From Geobacter sp. (GTDB lineage: Bacteria > Desulfobacterota > Desulfuromonadia > Geobacterales > Geobacteraceae): 64,000 nucleotides of DNA. Positions 42,526 to 52,895 of the stretch are shown here, piece by piece (within the stretch, counting starts at the first letter, position 1; each line of letters opens with the position of its first letter). The translations under genes were made by a program, and so were the position numbers. The stretch covers positions 32,274-96,273 of the forward strand of contig JACOUQ010000031.1 of the NCBI GenBank assembly GCA_016177775.1, in the 5' to 3' direction. A model generated the notes under the pieces. The model made no database searches and was not told the origin of the DNA. It was given only the letters and a program-made list of their open reading frames with translations.

Positions 42526-42630
42526 ACCTACATCGTCAGTACTGTCGGTGCCGATGAGGATGCCGTTCGCAGCTACATACAGAAGCAGGAAGAGGAAGAT
42601 AAACGGCTGGCTCAGCTTAACATGTTCTGA
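42526..42630 (+). pseudogene. 3' fragment of an IS200/IS605-family Y1 transposase (tnpA)
   Basis: The frame upstream of TGA 42628 reads TYIVSTVGADEDAVRSYIQK followed by QEEEDKRLAQLNMF, which I recognise as the C-terminal end of IS200-type TnpA proteins (the FVSTVG-RYI-QE pattern). A stop lies three codons upstream of this stretch and the catalytic HUH and Tyr regions are missing, so it is a dead remnant of about 35 codons. Confidence 0.82.
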
Positions 42631-42635
42631 GTAGA

Positions 42636-42651
42636 GCCACCTTTAGGTGGC
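42636..42651. mobile_element. Subterminal hairpin of the IS200/IS605 relic (right end)
   Basis: A perfect palindrome GCCACC-TTTA-GGTGGC lies five bases after the transposase stop, where IS200/IS605 elements carry the right-end hairpin recognised by TnpA. The left end was not found. Confidence 0.65.
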
Positions 42652-42722
42652 AAATGGTTTGTCAGCCCTCTTCGACCATTCCCTCCTTGCCTGTTTCCCC
42701 CGTAACCGCTACAATCTCCCCC

Positions 42723-44984
<2,262 letters not shown>

Positions 44985-44986
44985 TT

Positions 44987-45139
44987 TTACAGCTCCTCGA
45001 ACACCTCTCCGTCATCCTCCGCCTCATCCTCGTCCGCGAATCCCTCATCCATGAACCGCTCCAGAAACTTTCGGTTCTCCTCGATCACCTTCCGGACCTC
45101 TTCCGCGATCTTTTCCTGTTCGCTCTTTTCAATCTCCAT
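44987..45139 (-). CDS. Small acidic hypothetical protein downstream of glgA
   Basis: A 50-residue product starting MEIEKSEQEKIAEEVRKVIE with a helical first half (VIEENRKFLERFMDEGF) and a very acidic end (DEDEAEDDGEVFEEL). ATG 45139 lies 11 bases after the glgA stop with an AGAGGA site. No membrane segment or known motif. Its link to glycogen synthase is by position only. It ends two bases from the convergent priA stop. Confidence 0.6.
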   Translation of the reverse strand: MEIEKSEQEKIAEEVRKVIEENRKFLERFMDEGFADEDEAEDDGEVFEEL

Positions 45140-45150
45140 CACCTGATCCT

Positions 45151-46605
45151 CTATACCACCTTCCGCGCCAGGCCGACCCTGTAGACCTCCTCGTATTTCA
45201 CGGCAGACTGCCGCCAGGAGAGGTCCATGGTCATCCCCTGCTTCACCAGCTTCTTCCAGGCTGCCTGGTCCCTGTATGTTTCCAGAGCGCGCTGCAGCGC
45301 ATCCCACAGGCCATCGGCGGTAAATTTGGTGAAGAGGAAGCCGTTTGCTTCCTTCACATCGTCCTGCGGATCGAAGACCGTGTCGGCCAGGCCGCCGGTC
45401 TTGTGTGCCACCGGGACGGCGCCGTAGCGCTGGGCGATCAGGTGTCCCAGCCCGCACGGCTCGAAGCGGGAAGGCATCAGGAAGATGTCGCTGCCTGCGT
45501 AGATTTTCCGGGCCAGCACAGTATCGAAGCCGAGATTGATGGAGATGTTCGGGGCCTTTTTCTTCCTGAGCTCCTCCAGTTGCTTGACGTAGGCCTCGTC
45601 ACCCTCTCCCAGGATGACCAGCTGGAGGTTTTCGGCCTGGAACTTCTTGAACAGCTTGACGATGAGATCGAACCCTTTCTGGGCCGCCAGGCGGGCCACC
45701 ATGGAAACCACCGGGGTGTCGGGCGATTGGGCGAGTCCCAGCTCTTTCTGCAAAGCCTTCTTGTCCGCCGCCTTGCCGGCCAGGGCCGAGGGAGAGTAGG
45801 TCTTGGCGATGGCACTGTCCATGGCCGGGTCCCAGACCTGGTAATCGAGGCCGTTGCGGATCCCGAACAGCTCCTTCTCCCGCTTGGCAAGTACCCCTTC
45901 GAGACCGCACCCCAGCTCTTTCCCCAGTATTTCACTGCGGTAGGTTTCGGAAACCGTGGTGATGGCGTCTCCGCTCAGGATCGCCCCCTTCATCAGGTTC
46001 ACCTTGTCGTAGAACTCCAGCCGGTCCACCGTGAAGCTGCTCTCGTCCAGCCCCATGGCGGGGAGTGTTTCCTTGTCGAATACCCCCTGGTAGGCCAGGT
46101 TGTGGATGGTATAAATGCAGGCGGTTTTCATGAAGAAGGGATCGTCCCGCAGCTCATGTCTCATGACAAGCGGGATCAGCGCCGTCTGCCAGTCGTTGCA
46201 ATGAATGATGTCGGGGCGGAAGTCCATCTTCTTCAGAAGTTGCAGCACTCCGCGGCAGAAAAAGGCGAAACGCTGCGGATTGTCGGGGTAATCGCCGCTG
46301 GGGGTGCCGTACAGGTACTGGCGCTGGAAATAGCCGCGATGCTCCAGGAGATACACCGGGATGCCGTCGATGTAGGTCTGGCGCATGTACCCCTTCTGGA
46401 GTACCCCCTCGATCGGGATCTCGACGCTCTTCCTCCCCTTCCGGATGGTATAGGCACCAGGCTTGACCTGGCTGTAGTATGGCATAATTATCCGGACATC
46501 ATGACCCATCTCCTTGAGGGCCTTGGGGAGTGAGCCGGTGACGTCGGCGAGCCCGCCGGTCTTTGCGAATGGTGCGACTTCCGATGCCGCCACTAGAATT
46601 TTCAT
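45151..46605 (-). CDS. glgA: Glycogen synthase (GT5, ADP-glucose type)
   Basis: GlgA extends alpha-1,4-glucan from ADP-glucose. The 484-residue protein has the N-terminal substrate motif VAPFAKTGGLADVTGSLPKA, IIHCNDWQTALIP, and the C-terminal FEPCGLGHLIAQRYGAVPVA and HKTGGLADTVFD region with the conserved catalytic Glu. GAGGA precedes the ATG. It starts a minus-strand order in which galT, a GH57 enzyme and the nucleotidyltransferase fusion lie upstream, a plausible carbohydrate-storage cluster. Confidence 0.96.
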   Translation of the reverse strand: MKILVAASEVAPFAKTGGLADVTGSLPKALKEMGHDVRIIMPYYSQVKPGAYTIRKGRKSVEIPIEGVLQKGYMRQTYIDGIPVYLLEHRGYFQRQYLYGTPSGDYPDNPQRFAFFCRGVLQLLKKMDFRPDIIHCNDWQTALIPLVMRHELRDDPFFMKTACIYTIHNLAYQGVFDKETLPAMGLDESSFTVDRLEFYDKVNLMKGAILSGDAITTVSETYRSEILGKELGCGLEGVLAKREKELFGIRNGLDYQVWDPAMDSAIAKTYSPSALAGKAADKKALQKELGLAQSPDTPVVSMVARLAAQKGFDLIVKLFKKFQAENLQLVILGEGDEAYVKQLEELRKKKAPNISINLGFDTVLARKIYAGSDIFLMPSRFEPCGLGHLIAQRYGAVPVAHKTGGLADTVFDPQDDVKEANGFLFTKFTADGLWDALQRALETYRDQAAWKKLVKQGMTMDLSWRQSAVKYEEVYRVGLARKVV

Positions 46606-46644
46606 CTTTTTTTCCTCATTTCGTACAGAATTTGCCTCTGAAAC

Positions 46645-47670
46645 TTATATTGCCGCCTCTTTCAGGAATGCGGCCGCATCCTCCGGGGCCGTGGGATTGA
46701 TGTGAAAGCCGGTCCCCCACTCGAAGCCTGCGATCTGGGTAAGCCGCGGCACCAGCTCGATGTGCCAGTGGAAGTCGTACTCGATGGAAGACCAGAACTC
46801 CGGCTTGCCCGGCCTCGGCTGCAGCGGCGGGGCGCTGTGGAGAATGAAGTTGTACGGCGGGTCCCGCAGGATCGCCTTGAGCCGGGAAAGCATGTCCTTC
46901 ATGGCAACAGCAAGGCCGGAGAGCTCCGCTTCGTTCAGCAAGGCGAAATCGTGACCGTGCCGTTTGGGATAGAGCCGCAGCTCGAACGGGAACGTTGAGG
47001 CATAGGGGGTAATGACCACGTAGTCGCTGAATTCCTGCACGACCCTTGCCCCCTCCCTCAGTTCGAAATCTATCATATCACAGTAAATGCAGCGTTCCTT
47101 GGCTTCAAAATATTCACGGCAGACCTTCAACTCCTGGGCTGCGAGCGGCGGAATCAGGGGAACGGCTATCAGCTGGCTGTGGGAATGGGAAAGTGTCGCC
47201 CCGGCCATCACGCCGTGATTCTTGAACAGCACCATGTAGCGGAAGCGAATGTCTTTCCGCAGGTCCAGCAGCCGCACCCGGTAGGCCGTAAGAACGCCGG
47301 CGATCTCCTTTACCGTGAGATCGGCCATTCCCCGCTTGTGATCCGGGGTTTCAATGATCACCTCGTGCGCGCCGATGCCGTTCATGACGTCGTACATGCC
47401 GTAGGCACGGTTGTTCAGATCCCCTTCGACGCGAAGCACGGGGAATTTGTTCGGGACGACCCGCAACTGCCAGTTCGGGGTATTGGGAGCTCCGGATGGA
47501 CGGATGGCATACAGCTCGTGGGCGGTCTTGTCCTCGTTGCCGTAACAGAACGGGCAACAGGTCATATCCCCGTCCTCGGTTTCCACGGTAAAGTCGCGCG
47601 GTCGCCTCCCCCGGTCGGTGGCTATGATGACCCACTGCTGCTTGATGGGATCCCATCTCAGTTCAGACAT
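46645..47670 (-). CDS. galT: Galactose-1-phosphate uridylyltransferase family (GalT)
   Basis: GalT exchanges UMP between UDP-glucose and galactose 1-phosphate; some relatives handle other hexose phosphates. The 341-residue HIT-superfamily protein has a zinc-type CCPFCYGNEDKT motif near residue 40, the active-site HxHxQ as SHSHSQLIAVPLIP (canonical HPH has Ser in place of Pro), and FHWHIELVPRLTQIAGFEWG near the C-terminus. ATG 47670 has GGAGGTAAG directly upstream. Given the neighbours, it may serve glucose 1-phosphate/nucleotide-sugar exchange for storage glucan. Confidence 0.9.
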   Translation of the reverse strand: MSELRWDPIKQQWVIIATDRGRRPRDFTVETEDGDMTCCPFCYGNEDKTAHELYAIRPSGAPNTPNWQLRVVPNKFPVLRVEGDLNNRAYGMYDVMNGIGAHEVIIETPDHKRGMADLTVKEIAGVLTAYRVRLLDLRKDIRFRYMVLFKNHGVMAGATLSHSHSQLIAVPLIPPLAAQELKVCREYFEAKERCIYCDMIDFELREGARVVQEFSDYVVITPYASTFPFELRLYPKRHGHDFALLNEAELSGLAVAMKDMLSRLKAILRDPPYNFILHSAPPLQPRPGKPEFWSSIEYDFHWHIELVPRLTQIAGFEWGTGFHINPTAPEDAAAFLKEAAI

Positions 47671-47699
47671 CTTACCTCCATACCCTTCACGTCTCACTT

Positions 47700-49883
47700 C
47701 TAGATGAGCCAGTTCTCCAGCTCCAGCCGTTCTCCCTTGTACACCAGCTGCATCGGCGCATCCGCCGGCCACCGGCCGGTTTCCTCGCCGGAACAGGTCA
47801 GGGTGACGTATGCAAACAGCTTCCCCGCAGGATCGGCCTTCACGGCAACCAGCGGGATCTGGGCCTCGCAGACCCTGATTATCTTCCATCCGCCGGTGTG
47901 GCCGCTCTCCCGCCACTGCCGTTCGTGTTTCTCCATGACCGGCCCGCTCCCTTCCGGCAGCGTCATGCACAAGCGGTACTCCTGGCTGGAAATGATGTGC
48001 AGCGTCAAGACGGTATCGGCCGGAAGGGTCTCCTTCAATGGCTTCTCGCCGTCGATCCTCACATATAAGTTATTCCGGTCGTAGCCGTAAAAAAATGACT
48101 GCAGGAGGTTTTCCGAGGAATGCATGGCCGATGCCTGTTTTGTCAGGTCGTAAAGGCCGGCCGGCATCCATTCGAAATAATCGATGGCCAAGCCGTCGAG
48201 CCGGGGAGTGATGCATGCGGTCGGCTCGCGCACCAGCCCCGCGGGGCTCAGCTTCTTGATCGGCTCGTAGAGCTCATGCGGCGCCTCCAGTTGCAGCAGG
48301 CCGTAAACATTCATCAGGTGCCGGCGGAACAGCAGGTCGAACCGGTCGCTGTGGGACGAGAAGTGGTCGTCGCCGTACCACCAGAACCAGTCGCTCCCCT
48401 CGGCGGCATACAGCGATTTGCAGACCAGCCGGGCCGTTTCGTCCCCCTCCCCGGTGCCTGCCAGCAGTTCGGCCACGGCAGGAGAGCCGCTCACGGCCGC
48501 TTCCCTCGTCCTTGCCAGGAGGTCCCACCCCATGTTCTCTTCAGGGTGCCCGATCCAGATGCCGTAATCCGCATTGATCCAAGAACCGGGATGGATGCGC
48601 TGAAGGACCCTGGCAGACTTGACCTTTTCGATCGCCTCGGAGCAGGTGGCCAGTCGCATGCCGCCGGTGGTTGCAATGCCCGAGTAAAGTCGCCGCAGAA
48701 AATCATAACCGTTGTCAGGATAATATTCCCAGGCGTTTTCTCCGTCAAGCATGATTGGCACGACTCCGCCGGAACCAAGCCTGGCCTGGATTCCCTTGAG
48801 CCTCCCCACAAAGTCCTGCACCCCTTTGGCGGTGTCCCACTGGGAATATGTGAAGCCGATCAGGTCGGAGAGGAGGTGGTCGCGGAACAGGAGCCGCAGC
48901 CCCTTTTCTCCGCTTTTGTAGGCGTAGGGATGATAGAGCCCCTTTTTGTCGGGACCCAGTCCCCCATCGATGCTTTTTCCCAGCACATCCTGGTCTGTGG
49001 CCGCCCACTGTATGCCGCAGCCGGCAATTATGTCAAGCGCTTCGTCGCTCACCGCCCCCTCCGCCGGCCACATCCCCCTGGGAGTGAAACCGAACACCTC
49101 GCGGAAATAGTCGAGGGCCCGAACCACTTGCGCCCGGGCATCTTCCGGGTGCCTGAGCCTGGCGGCCGGAAGGGGCGCCTTCGGCATTGCGGTGAGGGCA
49201 ACCCTTGTATCGCACAGAAGGGGAAGGATGGGGTGGAAGTAGGGGGTAACCGACAGCTCCGCCTTTCCTTCCTGGTGCAGCTTCTGGTACAGGGGGATGA
49301 TGTCGCTCAGTATCTTGCCGTGTATGGCGAACAGGGCTTCCTTGTCCAAGGGGGTGAAGTGGCGTCCCTTCTTCACCAGCTCCTGCAATTCGGGAAACCG
49401 GCGTCGCGCCGCCTCCCCGGTCCAGGCGAGGAAAAACCAGACCTGGAGATCCAGCAGGTCCTGGTCGTTGAACTGCTTGAGCCGTTCCCGCAGCTTATCG
49501 CTGGAACCGCCCCCTGCCATGTGAAACAGCTCCAGGTAGCGGCGGTTCGGCTCGATGAGGCGCTGGCGATTGGCGGAAAAAAAGTTTTCCAGCAGGAACA
49601 GCCGCTCCTCGGCGGCCATATCCCCCGGCGGCATCCACCCCCGCACGAGGAAGGGATCGACCGCAGTGCCGGCAGCGTAATCCAGAATCTGCTCGATAAG
49701 CGATGGGACTAGGTTGAACGTCACCCTGGCATCCGGGGTGTCGTCAACGATCGCCGCCATGTCATAGTAGTCCTTGACCGCATGCAGGTAGGTCCAAGGG
49801 AGCGCATACTCCGCCGTGACCGGGTCCTTGTAGTAAGGCTGGTGCATGTGCCAGAGAAAAGTTATGTAGAGGGGGTCGGGCAT
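47700..49883 (-). CDS. Glycoside hydrolase family 57 protein (alpha-amylase/glucanotransferase-like)
   Basis: GH57 enzymes act on alpha-glucans as amylases, glucanotransferases or branching enzymes. The 727-residue protein has the N-terminal LYITFLWHMHQPYYKDP, a nucleophile-type motif FTPRGMWPAEGAVSDEALDI with Glu, the acid-type PIMLDGENAWEYYPDNG with Asp, and a C-terminal beta-rich domain. No signal peptide is seen, so it probably acts on intracellular glycogen. I place the start at ATG 49883, which lacks a ribosome site; TTG 49898 is in frame and falls at the edge of a 9-bp minisatellite. Confidence 0.9.
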   Translation of the reverse strand: MPDPLYITFLWHMHQPYYKDPVTAEYALPWTYLHAVKDYYDMAAIVDDTPDARVTFNLVPSLIEQILDYAAGTAVDPFLVRGWMPPGDMAAEERLFLLENFFSANRQRLIEPNRRYLELFHMAGGGSSDKLRERLKQFNDQDLLDLQVWFFLAWTGEAARRRFPELQELVKKGRHFTPLDKEALFAIHGKILSDIIPLYQKLHQEGKAELSVTPYFHPILPLLCDTRVALTAMPKAPLPAARLRHPEDARAQVVRALDYFREVFGFTPRGMWPAEGAVSDEALDIIAGCGIQWAATDQDVLGKSIDGGLGPDKKGLYHPYAYKSGEKGLRLLFRDHLLSDLIGFTYSQWDTAKGVQDFVGRLKGIQARLGSGGVVPIMLDGENAWEYYPDNGYDFLRRLYSGIATTGGMRLATCSEAIEKVKSARVLQRIHPGSWINADYGIWIGHPEENMGWDLLARTREAAVSGSPAVAELLAGTGEGDETARLVCKSLYAAEGSDWFWWYGDDHFSSHSDRFDLLFRRHLMNVYGLLQLEAPHELYEPIKKLSPAGLVREPTACITPRLDGLAIDYFEWMPAGLYDLTKQASAMHSSENLLQSFFYGYDRNNLYVRIDGEKPLKETLPADTVLTLHIISSQEYRLCMTLPEGSGPVMEKHERQWRESGHTGGWKIIRVCEAQIPLVAVKADPAGKLFAYVTLTCSGEETGRWPADAPMQLVYKGERLELENWLI

Positions 49884-49897
49884 AAGAATCTGTACCA

Positions 49898-49933
49898 AGT
49901 CCCATGAGTCCCATAGGTCCTATAAGTCCTATA
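49898..49933. repeat. Four-copy 9-bp minisatellite upstream of the GH57 gene
   Basis: Four tandem 9-mers on the plus strand: AGTCCCATG, AGTCCCATA, GGTCCTATA, AGTCCTATA. They occupy the short gap between the fusion gene stop and the GH57 start, so copy-number change would alter the leader and spacing. Confidence 0.85.
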
Positions 49934-49960
49934 TGACCAACGAGACATATGAATTGCTTG

Positions 49961-52468
49961 TTATTGCAACTCCTTCTTCCACCCTTCCAGTTTTTTCCTG
50001 TACTCTTCCTGGAGTGCCTGGGCGGTCTTCTTGTCGCGGGCTTCCACGACTATGTGCGCGAGCGGCAGATATTGGTCCGGAAGCACCAGCACCCAGTCCT
50101 CGCCGAAATGTACCTTTATCCCGTCGATAAACGAGGTTTCCTTGTCGACGCTGTCCTCGCTCATCTTCCGCATGATCCCCCCCTTCAGCTCGAACACGCA
50201 TGGGACGCTTGCCGTCAGGAAGGCACGGCGGGGTATCTCCGCCAGAGACTTGGAGAGGGGAAGGCCGCTCAGGTTCAGCAGCTCGATGGCCTTGGCAATG
50301 GTGAACATGCCGTCGAATGATGCCTGGAATCTCGGGAAAGCGAACCTGCCGTCCATAGAGCCAGCCATCACCACCTCGCTGGCCAGGGCTGCCTCGATCA
50401 TGGCCCGTTCCGCGTTCTTGGCGCGGCGGACCGTGCTCCCAGCGTCTCCGGCCATCTGCTCCACCACCGATGGTGCGGAAACCGGCACCACTAACGCCCC
50501 TGACTCGCCGCTCTTCAGCATCAGAGAAACCATGAGGGAGAGGAACTCCTCCGGTGCATAGATCTTCCCGGTCTCGTCCACAAGAGTGACGCACTCCGCC
50601 GTAGGGTCTATCCAGAACCCGGCCCCAGCCTCCAGGGTAGAGACAATCTTGGAGAGCTGCTGCAATCCCTTCACCCGGTCGCTTGCCGCCCGGGCCCCTC
50701 GCTCTTCGTCCAGGTGGGCGTTAAGGGCGATCACCTCGCAGCCGAGGTCACCCAGAATGGAGGGGAGGACGAGGCTGGCGGGGGAATGGTTGAAATCCAC
50801 CACTACCTTGGAGGTGCAGGAGCGGAAAACGTCGCGGTTAAGTGCCCGCTTGAACCCATCGCGGTAGTAATCGATGGCGTTGGGAAGCTCGGAGATCCCG
50901 CCTGGCTCGGAATGATGGGCGCGCCGGAAGTTTTCCTTGTAGAATACCCGCTCCAGCCCCTTCCCCATGGAGCTGGAGAAGTCGAGGCCGTCCGCGTCGA
51001 GAAAAACAATCTCGGTGGAGGCCGGGTCGTCCGGAGCTTGGCGGAAGCAGACCCCTCCCACCTCGCCGAAGGTCTTCAGCTTGTATCGCACGACCGGCAG
51101 CGGCAACATCTTCAGATCCTTGACATTGACCCCGGCGGAGAGGATGCCGCCGATGAAGCTCCGCTTGAGCATGCGGGAGGAGAGCTGAACGTCGCGGCAG
51201 GCCAGGACGTAACTTCCCTTGGGGAGGGTCGTGCCGTATGCGCAGCCGAGCTTTGCCACGAATTCCGGGGTCAGCTCCACATTGGCGAGCCCCTTGATCA
51301 TCGCCCCCTCGAAGAGCGTTTTTTTCCACTTCTCCCCCCAGATCAGGTTATCGGTGACAATGGACCCCGACTCGATCACCTTGCGGGGCCAGATCTTCAC
51401 GTCCCGCTTGATGTAGGACTCCTCGCCGATGGCGGTGTCGTCGGCCACTATTGCGCCTTCTTCAGCCACGACCCCCTGGCCGACGCTGACCCGCTCGCAA
51501 ATGACGCAGTCGGTAAGCCTTGAACCCCGCTTGATGTAGGTGTTGTCCCAAATAACACAGCGCGAGAGGCGGACCCCCGGCTCGATGGTGCAGTTGCGGC
51601 CGATTACCGAGTCCTTGATATGGGCATTCCCCTGGACTTGGGTGTTGTCCCCAACCACCACCATCCCTTCGGTCACGGAGGACCCTTCGATCCTGGCGTC
51701 CTCGCCGACCCGGAGATCCTTCCCCACCAGGTCCTGCCGCGGCTCATCGATCCTGACGTTCACCCTCCCCTTGAATATGTCGTGGTGGGCCTCCCGGTAG
51801 GAATCGGGATTGCCGATGTCCCGCCAGTATCCCTTGACCGGGCAGCCGAACAGCGGCGCCTTGTTCTTGAGCAGGAGCGGGAAGAGGTCCTGGGAGAAGT
51901 CGAAGTTCTCCCCGGCCGGGATATGTTGAAGGACTTCGGGCTCCAGTACGTAGATGCCGGTGTTGATCGTATCGGAAAAGACCTCGCCCCACCCCGGCTT
52001 CTCCAGGAACTTGGTGATCCGCTTCTCCTTGTCGGTGATGACCACCCCGAACTGCAACGGGTCCTTCACCGACGTGAGGGTGATGGTGGCGAGCGCCTTG
52101 TTTTCTTCATGAAAATCGATGATTTTCTTCAGGTTGAAATCAGTGAGGAGGTCACCGCTGATAACCATGAACCGTTCATTAAGAAATTTCTCGGCGCTCT
52201 TGACGGCGCCGGCGGTCCCCATGTCCTGCAATGGCGTGACGTAGCTGATCCTGACGCCGAACTCGGAGCCGTCGCGGAAGAAGTTCTTGATCACTTCGGG
52301 CTGGTGGTAGAGGAGCATCACCAGCTCGGTGATGCCGTGCTTCTTCAGAAGTTCCACGATGTGAAGCATGATGGGGCGGTTGACCAGCGGGATCATCGGC
52401 TTGGGGATATTGCAGGTGAGGGGCTGTATCCGGGTGCCGAACCCGCCGGCCATGATGACTGCTTTCAT
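49961..52468 (-). CDS. Sugar nucleotidyltransferase fused to a phosphomannomutase-like domain
   Basis: An 835-residue three-part protein. Residues about 1-235 are a nucleotidyltransferase (MKAVIMAGGFGTRIQPLTCN, PKPMIPLVNRPIM, DMGTAGAVKSAEKF), probably mannose-1-phosphate guanylyltransferase or glucose-1-phosphate type. Residues about 245-370 are a left-handed beta-helix of hexapeptide repeats (VVGDNTQVQGNAHIKDSVIG). The rest is phosphohexomutase-like, but the phosphoserine loop TASHNP is replaced by RQAPDDP and the metal loop DGDxDR by DPTAECVTL, so mutase activity is doubtful. Such fusions are known in several phyla. Upstream of the GH57, galT and glgA genes. Confidence 0.88.
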   Translation of the reverse strand: MKAVIMAGGFGTRIQPLTCNIPKPMIPLVNRPIMLHIVELLKKHGITELVMLLYHQPEVIKNFFRDGSEFGVRISYVTPLQDMGTAGAVKSAEKFLNERFMVISGDLLTDFNLKKIIDFHEENKALATITLTSVKDPLQFGVVITDKEKRITKFLEKPGWGEVFSDTINTGIYVLEPEVLQHIPAGENFDFSQDLFPLLLKNKAPLFGCPVKGYWRDIGNPDSYREAHHDIFKGRVNVRIDEPRQDLVGKDLRVGEDARIEGSSVTEGMVVVGDNTQVQGNAHIKDSVIGRNCTIEPGVRLSRCVIWDNTYIKRGSRLTDCVICERVSVGQGVVAEEGAIVADDTAIGEESYIKRDVKIWPRKVIESGSIVTDNLIWGEKWKKTLFEGAMIKGLANVELTPEFVAKLGCAYGTTLPKGSYVLACRDVQLSSRMLKRSFIGGILSAGVNVKDLKMLPLPVVRYKLKTFGEVGGVCFRQAPDDPASTEIVFLDADGLDFSSSMGKGLERVFYKENFRRAHHSEPGGISELPNAIDYYRDGFKRALNRDVFRSCTSKVVVDFNHSPASLVLPSILGDLGCEVIALNAHLDEERGARAASDRVKGLQQLSKIVSTLEAGAGFWIDPTAECVTLVDETGKIYAPEEFLSLMVSLMLKSGESGALVVPVSAPSVVEQMAGDAGSTVRRAKNAERAMIEAALASEVVMAGSMDGRFAFPRFQASFDGMFTIAKAIELLNLSGLPLSKSLAEIPRRAFLTASVPCVFELKGGIMRKMSEDSVDKETSFIDGIKVHFGEDWVLVLPDQYLPLAHIVVEARDKKTAQALQEEYRKKLEGWKKELQ

Positions 52469-52526
52469 AACATCTGACTCCTTTTAAAGATATTGGTATG
52501 CAGGGGCGGAACTCATGAATTGCCCC

Positions 52527-52892
52527 CTACTGCCCCTTCCGTTTTTCCAGGATCCGCTTGATCTCCTCCTTGAGCTCAGTCATATCCCCCGATTTGACCA
52601 CGTAACCGTCGGCGAGCCAAGCTGAAAAGTCATCCTTGTAGCAGGAAAACGCCGAACAGATGATGACCGGGATGTTGTGCCGCTCCTTGACGATCTTCTG
52701 CAGCAGGTCCAGGCCGCTTTCGTTCTTGAGCTTGACGTCGAGCACCACGAGGTCGAAGGTCCCTCCTGCGAGCTTTTCCGCGGCCTCTGCAGCGTTTGCC
52801 GCCTCCGCCACCTCGTGCCCCTCCTCGGACAGTTCCTGGGAATAGAGTAGCCTGATGCTTGCTTCGTCGTCGATGATGAGGATTCTTGCCAT
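52527..52892 (-). CDS. Single-domain response regulator
   Basis: A 121-residue CheY-like receiver with ILIIDDEASIRLLYSQEL, phospho-acceptor Asp52 in LVVLDVKLKNESGLDLL, a Ser in IICSAF and lysine in VVKSGDMTEL. There is no output domain, so it must act through protein contacts. Its ATG is three bases after the stop of the sensor kinase gene, with AGAGGTAAG upstream, making a kinase-receiver operon. Confidence 0.93.
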   Translation of the reverse strand: MARILIIDDEASIRLLYSQELSEEGHEVAEAANAAEAAEKLAGGTFDLVVLDVKLKNESGLDLLQKIVKERHNIPVIICSAFSCYKDDFSAWLADGYVVKSGDMTELKEEIKRILEKRKGQ

Positions 52893-52895
52893 TGC

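Larger units (their letters stand above)
42280..42722. other. 443-base gene-poor stretch between the methyltransferase and priA
   Basis: It holds the 27-codon ORF (minus strand), about 140 bases of AT-richer DNA with no recognisable feature (42383-42525), the IS200/IS605 transposase relic (42526-42630) and its right-end-type hairpin (42636-42651), then the poorly defined priA leader. Confidence 0.7.

Noticed and set aside
42654..42722. Upstream ATG of priA
   Set aside because: Kept only as an alternative: the extra 23 residues are Ser/Pro-rich, unlike the family start, and begin at the edge of the IS relic.
48120..49712. 530-codon plus-strand frame opposite the GH57 gene
   Set aside because: Shadow frame without recognisable motifs; the GH57 reading has catalytic motifs.
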